A program made the translations under genes and the position numbers. The notes beneath the pieces were generated by a model. The model did not search any database. It saw only the letters and a program-made list of their open reading frames with translations, and was not told where the DNA came from. Shown here piece by piece: positions 10,701 through 17,858 of a stretch of 64,000 nucleotides of DNA (position 1 is its first letter; each line of letters starts with the position of its first letter). This stretch comes from Oreocharis arfaki (lineage: Eukaryota > Chordata > Aves > Passeriformes > Paramythiidae). Where the stretch lies: positions 1 to 64,000 of the forward strand of contig VZRR01013404.1 of assembly GCA_013398015.1 (NCBI GenBank), given 5' to 3'.

Positions 10701-13700
10701 AACTGCATTTAGAAAGAAGTTTTTTATCACATGAAGATAGTGCAATAAATTTTTCTCAGAGCTGAATGGGGAATCGACCAGCAACTTGCATCATGAAGAT
10801 TTAAAAATCAGGGGTTACAATAATTTGCATCCCAAAGGTATTGACAATAGATCTCACTGTCTTGCAGTAGTACTTCTACAGAGGCAGCAAGCAAATGATT
10901 AAATCTGTTTGTTACAGTGATTTGAGTAGCAAGAATTACTTTTTATAGATAAAAGAGTAACTCTGTGTATTTATTTGATGTTGGTATAGTGAGTTGCAGA
11001 AGGTGATTTCATTTAATTATAAAGTTAACTTATAGGCAGGTCATAATTGAACATAAATGTACATGAATTGTACATTTTTGGCAGCTGCTCGTTGGACTCA
11101 GTCTCCTGTGGGTTTCAAATTGCCAGGAATAATTGATGGCAGCAGTGGTGTCTTACTTTGAGACATGAAAATTCTCAACAAAAGAGGTGCTGGATGAGGT
11201 TGAGTGCTCCCTTAAGCTGTTGTGGAAGTAGTATTTGGTTCAAATGTGCTGTATTGACTTTGTCAAGGCACAGCACTACATAAAAGAAAGAGGGCAGCAG
11301 TCATCAAGAGTTTCCTGAAAGTCCTGTTGAAAATCTTTCATACAGAGTGTGATATCCACAGGATGTGAGCAGCTGTAACTCTGGGAGACTGATGGGAGCT
11401 CTGCCTGTCACTGAGTGATGAAATCTAGCTCATACTGTCAGGGAAATGAAGGAATAAGTACTAATAAACAACTTCTTTTTCTCTCCAAAGGTTATTTCAG
11501 CATCACTCTGGGGTGGAATGCTGGTACCTATTGGAGACAAACCATCCAGTATAGCTGACAGGCAAGTTTTTTAAATGTTTGGGGTTTTCTTCCAATCAAC
11601 ACAGGTAACGTGCATAGAAAACTCTGCACAAGAGAGAAACAGTAGTAATTCTGAGGAGAATAAAATGTTTCTAGTTAGCTATAATTGCATGTTCATACAC
11701 AAGGCATTTTCATATTGGGCTGGTCAAAGTTTATAATTTGCTGTGTAGTAGCTCTGCCTGCCCATATTGATGGTTGCAAAATGGTATTTACCACGTGCAG
11801 AGTTCTGTAGCAGGCATAGGTTTATTCAGACACAAAGCCATTTTGTCACTCTGCTCACTCTGTAGCCAGTTTTGCCTTCTAATGCTGGTGCTTAAAGATC
11901 ACATCACTAAACCTGTTACAAAGTTACCTGTGAGTGAAGCATTAAATTAAATTTGTCTGTATTCACTAGGTTTTACCTTGGTGGACCAACAAGTGTGCGT
12001 GGATTCAGTATGTACAGCATTGGACCCCAGAGTGAAGGTCTGACACTTTTAAAGCCCACTCCTCTGACAACACTGTAAATATTAGTGTGCAACAGAGAGT
12101 CCTTAAACTTTGTATGACTTGAAAATAACGACACTCATTCTGTACTTTGAGATGTGTTATGGCTTTAATCTGTTGTTACAGATTAGTTCACGGTATGGGG
12201 TATGGGGTATGGGGTAAAGCCAGGTAGTTCTTAGTTAAGCCATAATTAAATACTAATTTTGTAAACCATGTGTATGTCCAGACTTGCACACTGCCAGTGT
12301 GTCATTTTAATTAGTAAGCAACCTTCAAGCTGGAAAAGTTCCCAAAACATGGTTATAGCAAGAGTCTCTGTTTGATACAGCCTATGTTCAGGTACCTTAG
12401 GGGAAAGATAATCTGCTCAACAGAGGTGTTTGCAGAGCCAGGAGCTTCCTCAGCTCTATTCTTTACTCTGCTGTTATCAGTGGATTCAATATCCATTATA
12501 TTTTGAAGTGAATTGTTCAGTTGTATCAGTTTGTCAGTTTTAACACCAAGGAAAGTATTGCAGAGGTGTTCAGGAGGTCATTCTGATGCACTGCCATGAG
12601 TAGGTTCATGCCTCAGGCCATTCTGGTGAGGGAATGAAGAAAAATGCACTTCCCTTGGAAGGTTTAAAGAAATGTGTAAGTGCTAATTTTTTTAACTAAT
12701 ACTTGTGAGTTTGGAGAGAGTTAGAAGCCAATGGAAAGAGTTGTAAGAGGTAAAAGTGGAATGTAAAGCAACTTATGGATGTGTTTTTGTACCTTTAACA
12801 ACTGATTCTTTTACTGTGTTCCACAGTAAATGCATTTATTCCAACATTTGCCCGAACAGGTGATTATTTGGGAGGAGAAGCCTACTGGGCTGGAGGGGTG
12901 CATCTCTACACCCCTCTCCCTTTCCGGCCCGGCCGCGGAGGGTTTGGAGATCTTTTCCGAACACATTTCTTCCTAAATGCTGGAAATCTCTGCAATCTCA
13001 ACTATGGTGAGACTGAACAGAATAAAAACCCCTCTTCCCTTCGTATGAAAGCGAAAAGGAGAGAGCTGTTCTGTGTCTGTTCACTCAGAAGCACTTTGTT
13101 TACTGCATATATTTTGGTGCCTGTCAAAAACCTGCTGCTTTTAACTTATTTATTTGACAGATTACCAGTAGTTTATTTAACTCACCCCATAAATTCTAGC
13201 ACACCTTGTAGGAAGGAGAACCAGGAGGGTGATGGTAGTGGCTGTGAACTGGTGACGTTTGCAGACTGGTGTGTAACTAACACTTCCTATCTCCCACCAT
13301 TCTGAAGGGAGAATGAAAGATGATGTTTTAATGGGGTTCTGCTGTTCACTGAGATGAACTAAAGAAAAAGTGGTGGCATTAGATGAGGGTGTGGTAGCTG
13401 ATGGGACTCTTTTTTTCCTCCCATCTCTAACTTTATTCAAGACACGTTTCAGTGTATTAGTGTATGACTTCTCAATATGATTTCAGTCAGTTTTAGAATA
13501 TAGTGCTATTTGATGTCTGCCTCGCTTGATGTAAGAAAGGTGACATCCATGTGGGAGGGAGATACTTCAATCAACTTTAAAATAGTAGAGACCCCCTAAA
13601 TCATAGAATAGAGTCCCAGAATGGTTTGGGTTGGAAGGGACCTTAAAGCTCATCTTGTTCTCCCCTCTGCCATGGACAGGGACACCTTCCACTATCCCAG

Positions 13701-15080
13701 GTTGCTCAGAGCCTCATCCAGCCTGGCCTTGGACACTGCCAGGAATGGGGCAGCCACAGCTTCTCTGGGCAACCTGTGCCACGGCCTCACCACCCTCACA
13801 GGGAAGAATTCCTTCCTAATATCCAATCTAACCCTGCTCTCTGTCAGTGTGAAGCCATTGCCCCTTGTCCTGTCACTCCAGGCCCTTGCCAAGAGTCTCT
13901 CTCCATCCTTCCTGTGGGCTCCCTTCAGGCACTGGAAGGGAGCAGTAAAGTCATTGAAGTCTCTAGTACTCATTTCCTCCTCCTTGCTAGTAGGTACCCT
14001 GCAGTGGGACATAGAGACCAGCCAGCAATCCAGCTAAAATCCCAGCAGTTTGGTTCTAGCTGTGCTCTCTTGCTCTGCTGCTCACCCCTTGGTGTTTGGC
14101 TGCAGGTGACGGTCCCAGGGCACACCTGCAGAGGCTGGCAGAGTGCATCCGCTGGTCCTACGGTGCCGGCATCGTGCTGCGCCTGGGGAACATCGCCAGG
14201 CTGGAGCTCAACTACTGCTTCCCCATGGGAGTACAGGCTGGAGACAGGTTGGTTTGCTACACTGGCTTCTTTAGAGGTTCCTGCACTCCTGTCTGCTTTC
14301 CCAGAGAGAATTCTGCTTTGTGGTTTTGTTAATTCCGTACTGGCATAGACATCTCGGTGCTGCTTTTCCAGCCCGCTTTATTCACCTTGGTTTCACAGTT
14401 GGGTTAAGACTTTGCTTCTCAAGAGTCAGAGGTCATTAAACTTGAGAGCAGCTGTTGAAATGTATGAACAGCTGTGCAGCAGCTTCATTTCTTGTGGGGA
14501 AGTGATCACTCAAACAGCTCGTGGGGTTTTCTTAAGCCTTGTTAACCCAAACGATTGGATAAACCCCTCCCTTAATGTCTTTGATAAATACCGTGTTTAA
14601 TGTCTTTGATAAATACCTAGTTTAATGTCTGCTTGAAAAATGAAAACAAGTTTCTAGGTAAAGAGAAAAGAAGAACAAATCCATTTCTTAGCAACCAATT
14701 ATCCTGCATCAAGCAAATATTATAGTATGCCATTAAGAAGCTTCAGGAGGCCTGTTCTTGTCTGTGAGTGTTGTGTGAAGTTCTTTCACAGAGGAGCAGG
14801 ATTATGTTTCTATGGGCAGTGTGAATGTATAAGAGCAATTTCAAAATGATGGGCTTTATTTGGAAATGTAAATCCTCCAAACAGATGACAGATTGTCAGA
14901 ACATTTATTTAAAAAATAAATTTGTCTCCTTTTGTCTGCTAAAACCTTGGGAATTTGGGGATAGGGAGAGTTGATTTTAATTTCATCAGTACTTTTTATA
15001 TCACTTACACTGTTTATTATTTGTTTCTTTTTAGGATATGTGATGGTGTTCAGTTCGGAGCAGGAATAAGATTTCTATAA
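1673..15080 (+). CDS. SAMM50: SAMM50, sorting and assembly machinery component 50 (14 of 15 coding exons)
   Basis: SAMM50 is the Omp85-family core of the SAM complex in the mitochondrial outer membrane. It folds and inserts beta-barrel proteins such as VDAC and TOM40 and helps anchor MICOS at cristae junctions. Fourteen exons with compatible phases and AG acceptors read through the whole family alignment: an acidic N-terminal segment, a single POTRA domain (about residues 45-125, exons 3-5), then the 16-strand barrel. The L6-loop motif VRGF is in exon 12. The C-terminal strand [11 protein letters not shown] carries the beta-signal and is followed by TAA at 15078-15080. The exons sum to 1386 coding bases, or 462 residues. 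The missing first exon should give 7 more (MGTVHAR in human), making the usual 469. All donors are GT except after exon 11 (GC). The acceptor of exon 13 is ambiguous. Identification is from remembered family sequence and is very secure. Confidence 0.97.
2501..2935 (-). mobile_element. Solo LTR of an endogenous retrovirus (copy 1)
   Basis: This 435-base element begins TGATGCC and ends GGCATCA, and it is flanked by the 4-bp direct repeat ATAG (2497-2500 and 2936-2939). On the minus strand it has TATAAAAG (2660-2669 region) and AATAAA (2564-2569), placing U3-R-U5 in minus orientation. It is related along its length to the LTR at 57026-57471. No internal retroviral sequence is present, so it is a solo LTR in SAMM50 intron 2. 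A 4-bp duplication suits the ERV1 (gammaretrovirus-like) class; the class is inference. Confidence 0.88.
2971..3185 (-). mobile_element. CR1 LINE 3' fragment
   Basis: It starts with TATAGAATCACAGAATCG, the reverse complement of the CR1 tail, followed by diverged CR1 3' sequence ending around the CCTGTTCCAATACTTGACA block. It starts 35 bases after the solo LTR. Confidence 0.88.
3832..3933 (+). CDS. SAMM50: SAMM50 exon 3 (POTRA start)
   Basis: 102 bases, 34 codons, phase 0 on both sides, donor GTAAGT. The reading [17 protein letters not shown] is the family hallmark at the beginning of the POTRA domain, which faces the intermembrane space. Confidence 0.96.
4330..4388 (+). mobile_element. Short CR1 LINE 3' tail
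   Basis: About 60 bases of the CR1 3' end in + orientation (GGGACTAGATGACCTTGAAA, then CCCTTCCAACCCAAAT and a GATTCTGTGA tail). It ends about 25 bases before the acceptor of SAMM50 exon 4. Confidence 0.85.
4414..4501 (+). CDS. SAMM50: SAMM50 exon 4 (POTRA)
   Basis: 88 bases encoding [18 protein letters not shown] and on to DTCQ plus one base of the next codon. It forms a helix and strand of the POTRA domain. The acceptor CTGTAG lies only about 25 bases after a CR1 tail; the donor is GTGTGT. Confidence 0.96.
4538..4580 (+). repeat. AT-rich (TA)n-like microsatellite
   Basis: Interrupted TATATA and TATGTA units lie just downstream of SAMM50 exon 4. Confidence 0.75.
5086..5192 (+). CDS. SAMM50: SAMM50 exon 5 (end of POTRA)
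   Basis: 107 bases finishing the split Gly codon and reading [20 protein letters not shown] through GNNEGSM. It closes the POTRA domain and enters the first barrel strand. The donor is GTATGG. Confidence 0.96.
5193..7051. other. SAMM50 intron 5
   Basis: A 1.9-kb intron. The 131-codon + frame at 5647-6042 has no recognisable homology and I treat it as chance. Confidence 0.7.
7052..7182 (+). CDS. SAMM50: SAMM50 exon 6 (first barrel strands)
   Basis: 131 bases, 43 codons plus two bases. It reads [20 protein letters not shown] through PGNFER, alternating polar and hydrophobic residues as in beta-barrel strands. The donor is GTAGGG. Confidence 0.96.
7388..7475 (+). CDS. SAMM50: SAMM50 exon 7
   Basis: 88 bases completing an Asn codon and reading [20 protein letters not shown] through STEFN. 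The preceding intron is only 205 bases. The donor is GTGAGT. Confidence 0.95.
7974..8102 (+). CDS. SAMM50: SAMM50 exon 8
   Basis: 129 bases, 43 codons, phase 0. It reads [20 protein letters not shown] through KSSLS, part of the barrel. The acceptor is TTGTAG and the donor GTAAGG. Confidence 0.95.
8103..8751. other. SAMM50 intron 8
   Basis: No repeat or exon recognised; overlapping open frames on both strands look like chance. Confidence 0.7.
8752..8823 (+). CDS. SAMM50: SAMM50 exon 9
   Basis: 72 bases, 24 codons, phase 0. It reads [20 protein letters not shown] and ends KINQ. The acceptor has a good pyrimidine tract (TTCTTTTCAG). Confidence 0.95.
9428..9509 (+). repeat. 41-bp perfect tandem duplication
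   Basis: A 41-base unit beginning AGTGCTACTGTAAGCAGCAC is present twice with no visible mismatch. It lies in SAMM50 intron 9. Confidence 0.93.
9820..9900 (+). repeat. 21-bp minisatellite, about 4 units
   Basis: The unit AATTCATCTGCCTCACCCCAG occurs three times almost perfectly, followed by a partial fourth. It lies about 120 bases upstream of SAMM50 exon 10. The repeating minus-strand peptide it produces is a by-product of the 21-bp period. Confidence 0.95.
10023..10109 (+). CDS. SAMM50: SAMM50 exon 10
   Basis: 87 bases, 29 codons, phase 0. It reads [20 protein letters not shown] and ends LLWDS. The acceptor is TTTGCAG and the donor GTAATT. A 21-bp minisatellite lies about 120 bases upstream. 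Confidence 0.95.
11491..11561 (+). CDS. SAMM50: SAMM50 exon 11 (GC donor)
   Basis: 71 bases reading [20 protein letters not shown] then IAD plus two bases of an Arg codon. The codon is completed by G at 11970, so the boundary must be AG|GCAAGT at 11561/11562. That makes this a GC-AG intron with an otherwise consensus donor. Confidence 0.93.
11562..11969 (+). other. SAMM50: SAMM50 intron 11, GC-AG type
   Basis: The intron starts GCAAGT and ends CACTAG. The reading frame of the flanking exons fixes both boundaries. GC-AG introns are a minor but genuine class handled by the major spliceosome. Confidence 0.9.
11970..12037 (+). CDS. SAMM50: SAMM50 exon 12 (VRGF motif)
   Basis: 68 bases reading [20 protein letters not shown] then SE plus one base. 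VRGF is the conserved L6-loop motif of Omp85 proteins, which folds back into the barrel. The donor AAG|GTCTGA is weak after the GT. If unspliced, the frame meets TAA at 12076-12078. Confidence 0.94.
12194..12216 (+). repeat. Short (GGTATGG) tandem repeat
   Basis: Three consecutive 7-base units with runs of four G are found in SAMM50 intron 12. Confidence 0.8.
12827..12859 (+). other. SAMM50: Possible in-frame 5' extension of SAMM50 exon 13
   Basis: These 33 bases lie between two AG acceptors. Read in the SAMM50 frame they encode [11 protein letters not shown] with no stop, joining exon 12 and exon 13 without a shift. Human SAMM50 as I remember it lacks this segment. The upstream AG has the better pyrimidine tract and would be met first when scanning from a branch point, so inclusion in some transcripts is plausible. 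Confidence 0.4.
12860..13006 (+). CDS. SAMM50: SAMM50 exon 13 (conserved acceptor)
   Basis: 147 bases reading [20 protein letters not shown] through NLCNLNY plus one base. This start keeps the usual 469-residue length. The acceptor CCCGAACAG has a poor pyrimidine tract. A better-looking acceptor, TGTTCCACAG, lies 33 bases upstream (exon start 12827) and is also in frame, adding 11 residues. Confidence 0.88.
13007..14105. other. SAMM50 intron 13
   Basis: Its second half is largely CR1. The first half shows nothing recognisable beyond read-through from exon 13. Confidence 0.75.
13601..13990 (-). mobile_element. CR1 LINE 3' fragment
   Basis: A well-preserved 390-base copy whose + strand reads TCATAGAATAGAGTCCCAGA, then the ACACCTTCCACTATCCCAGG and AACCTGTGCCACGGCCTCAC blocks, into CCCTTCAGGCACTGGAAGGG. 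It ends about 115 bases upstream of SAMM50 exon 14. Confidence 0.93.
14106..14247 (+). CDS. SAMM50: SAMM50 exon 14
   Basis: 142 bases completing a Gly codon and reading [20 protein letters not shown] through MGVQAGD. It has more GC in third positions than the other exons. The acceptor is GCTGCAG and the donor GTTGGT. It covers late barrel strands. Confidence 0.95.
14248..15034. other. SAMM50 intron 14
   Basis: Single-copy looking, with a small local duplication of TAATGTCTTTGATAAATACC around 14574-14620. Confidence 0.7.
15035..15080 (+). CDS. SAMM50: SAMM50 terminal coding exon 15
   Basis: 46 bases finishing an Arg codon and reading [14 protein letters not shown], then TAA at 15078-15080. 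The last strand QFGAGIRF fits the mitochondrial beta-signal that closes the barrel. The acceptor is TTTTTAG. Confidence 0.95.
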
Positions 15081-15224
15081 TACAGAAATATTTTACATCA
15101 GTAAATGAAATTGTGCTCTGGAGATGAAATCAAGACTATAACATACTTCAAAATGGTCTTTTTTCCTTGAAATGTTCAGATACACAGCTGAGTGATTTAC
15201 CTCTTGGACTCCACAAGAAACTAC

Positions 15225-15230
15225 ATTAAA
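15225..15230 (+). other. SAMM50: Possible SAMM50 polyadenylation signal (ATTAAA)
   Basis: ATTAAA lies about 145 bases after the stop codon. That would give the short 3' UTR usual for this gene. I saw no canonical AATAAA on the + strand between the stop and about 18788, so the true site is uncertain. Confidence 0.3.
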
Positions 15231-17189
15231 TAATTATGCTCTAAAGGTTCATTGTACCTCTGATTCTTATCAAAGATGGGAGAGTGTTTGTAGGAGTCTG
15301 TCTTACAGCTTTTAGTTGTTGATTTTTACTTGAAATACTAGAGTTGTGTCAGATACTGGCTCTTGGATATGGTTCATATCATTAGAGTTTTATTAGCCTG
15401 CACAGCCTTCCCTCTTCCAACAAGTCCTCAAAAAAGCTGTTACGAGTCAAAAATTATATCTTTTAATGGCTTTAAATTAATTAAAATGTTCTGATTTGAA
15501 TATATTTCACTACTGTAAATCACCTCTGTTTAAATGCCTCCTACAATCTGAATTGCATACTGTGAAAGTTCAAGTCATCTGTCTAGCATAGTAAATACTA
15601 AAATTATAATTTTGAAAGGTTCAGGGCTCTGAACTCTGTTTCAATGCTCTCAGCAAAGCTGTTGATTTATGTCTTGCAGAAACAGCTTTTTGTAGCAAAG
15701 GGGACTCCAGACATGTGAACGTGTGGAACTACCTGGTTTCCCTTTGTGTCTCTCTGCTGACTTGTCGAGATGTTAATTTCACTTCCAAGTCAGCCCTGGC
15801 TTTATCACTTGGGGTATATTCCAGTTTATAAGGATGGACTTACTCACTGCTTTGGTCCCAACATCTTTGGAGGGAGTTGCATACTGATTATTTTTATATG
15901 GATCAATCCCATGTGGTCATGCTGAGAGAATCTGAGCTTGGAGTGCACTTTCTCTGCATCTGCATTCACGTTTTTTTGTTATTAAGTGTTGGCAGGTTTA
16001 AAATCACAATACAGAGAAGATTCTGGGAGAGCAGAACAAAAATACATGAGCTGTTAAACTGATTTTTTCTGCTTGGCTAAAGACACCACTCTGGACACGC
16101 TGGTGCTCTACTTGACTTTGCTGAATGTGTCAGGACTGCCATGAAAGCTCATTCCCAGTCAAGTCAGCACTCAGACTCCACTCTTTTTAAAGAGAACACA
16201 GTTTTATACATTGCTTTAGCATTGGTCTGTATTGCTGGTGTTGTAATACAGTAACTAAATCTGGTTTAGTTGATAATTCTCTAAAATGTGAAGGCTAAAA
16301 ACTGGACTGCCTGGATTTGCAGAGCTCTGCTTGATTAAACATCCTTCCCTCCTTATAAAGTAGCAGCAGTAGGCTTACAGATGTTCAAAGTGGTGTGAAT
16401 GACAGAAGTCAGCTGTTTCAAATAGCAAAATTTGATGTAAAAAAACTTTTTCAGTGTGTTTATCTAACAGATACTGTAGCAAGTACATATTTAACCAAGC
16501 CTTTTTGATGATTCTTTTGTTGTTATGAGATAAAATATGAAACTATGTTAAGAATGTCAACAAATGTAATTAGTTTTTTTTCCAGCACTATCAGCATATT
16601 GACATATAAAAATATTTTTAATCTGAATGTTTAGATACTAAAATGCTGTTAGGGTTTTCTCCCAGGAGTTCAAAGTTAGCTGTATTTTGTTGCCTTAAGA
16701 GTTCTATTTTGTGCCCACTGTGTGTTACTCAAGGCTGCTCAAGTGCCATTCTTTAATATGACACAAGAGCCCCAAGCTCAGCTGGCTGTTTGAGAGGGCT
16801 CAGCAGTGTTCTGAGCTGAGCTGGCCTAGGGGGAGAGCCCCAGACTCAGTCTGCACACCACGCAGCATCCAGGCCACAGTTAAGCTTTGGGAGAACTCTG
16901 ACCCCTGTTAGAAACAAAGGAGGAATGGATGAAACTGCTGAAGGCTGAAGAGTTTTGAGCACATCTGACAGACCACTCTGTGCCACTCGCCAGAGAATTG
17001 TCCAGTAGGATAAAGGGAGCAAAGTCATGTTCCATGAGCCTCTGCCTGGGTCAGTGTTTTCCTGCTGGCATTGCACTAGATTGAAAAATACCATTTTCTT
17101 ATGGCATACCACAAGTGCACAAAAGCTATCCAGTATAGAAAGTATTTCTGAATTCCTCTGGAAGAAACATCTGGATTATGCGGTTGCTT
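15231..17189. other. Intergenic, SAMM50 side
   Basis: AT-rich sequence with no repeat, exon or promoter I can identify. Some of it may be extended SAMM50 3' UTR. Confidence 0.6.
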
Positions 17190-17858
17190 CTATGGAATAT
17201 TGGTATGATTACGATATTTCCATTCAAATTTTGCTGCAGAGGCCCAGCTGCTTTGAATGGATAAGGTAGAAATCAGAATTCCAGTAGAAGCTGTCGTAGT
17301 GCTCAGTGGGAGAACAGCTTTGTACGGATCTGAATCCTTGTTCTTGGTGGCTGTCTTTCTGGCCAGAGTTGGAAGGACAGAAGGAGTAAGGCCTGCAGTG
17401 AGAACTGATTCAGAAGCTTGGTGTTTGCTTGAATGGGCAGGTTTGGATATCAGTTTACCTGTGGAGAAGTGAAGATGCTCTTGCTCTTCAGGCACGCGGC
17501 TGTTACGGACAGCAAGGTGGCGAGGAGTGCCCCCAGCCAGCACACCCGGAACGTGCTCATGGGCTCCTGATGCCATGTCAGCAGTGCTGAGGCTGCAGGT
17601 CCCACCAGCTCGCAGAGTCCCTTCAGCTGTGATCTTCACTGCTTGCAGCCCTTTCTGGGGGCTGAGGGAGGCCTGGGGAGGAGAGGGGTTTTGGGCCAAG
17701 GTTTGAAGGGTCTCAGTGCTGCGTTGGGGCACCCAAGAGCCAGCAGAAGGTGGCAGTAGCATGTCAGAAGCACGGCCAATATTTCCATTGCCACTTCTGA
17801 GACCGTGGGTGGTTTCCAGCTGTTCTGGTTGTATAAAAAAGTTGAAATTGCTCTTCAT
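17190..17858 (-). other. Open frame of 222 codons, function unknown
   Basis: The minus strand is open from ATG at 17858 to TAG at 17190. The product would be rich in Ser, Thr, Pro and Lys with no transmembrane segment and no domain I know. It lies between SAMM50 and PARVB and is unusually long for this base composition. A second minus-strand frame inside it (17450-17560) has a signal-peptide-like start. It could be part of an unannotated gene or chance. Confidence 0.2.
17450..17560 (-). other. Short frame with signal-peptide-like N terminus
   Basis: ATG at 17560 reads MSTFRVCWLGALLATLLSVT then AACLKSKS, a basic-hydrophobic-small pattern like a secretory signal. After 34 codons there is CAG|GTAAAC, a plausible donor; without splicing it stops at 17450. 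I found no convincing next exon downstream on the minus strand. Confidence 0.2.

Larger units (their letters stand above)
8824..11490. other. SAMM50 introns 9 and 10 (flanking exon 10)
   Basis: Intron 9 has the two small tandem repeats listed separately. Intron 10 (10110-11490) is AT-rich with no feature I can name. Confidence 0.7.
12038..12859. other. SAMM50 intron 12
   Basis: An 822-base intron with a weak donor (GTCTGA) and two competing acceptors at its end (after 12826 and 12859). Otherwise unremarkable. Confidence 0.75.

Noticed and set aside
12868..13305. 145-codon + frame
   Set aside because: Its first part is SAMM50 exon 13; the rest is read-through into the intron after the GTGAGA donor.
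13776..14348. 190-codon + frame upstream of and across SAMM50 exon 14
   Set aside because: It is CR1 sequence running into exon 14 in a different frame.
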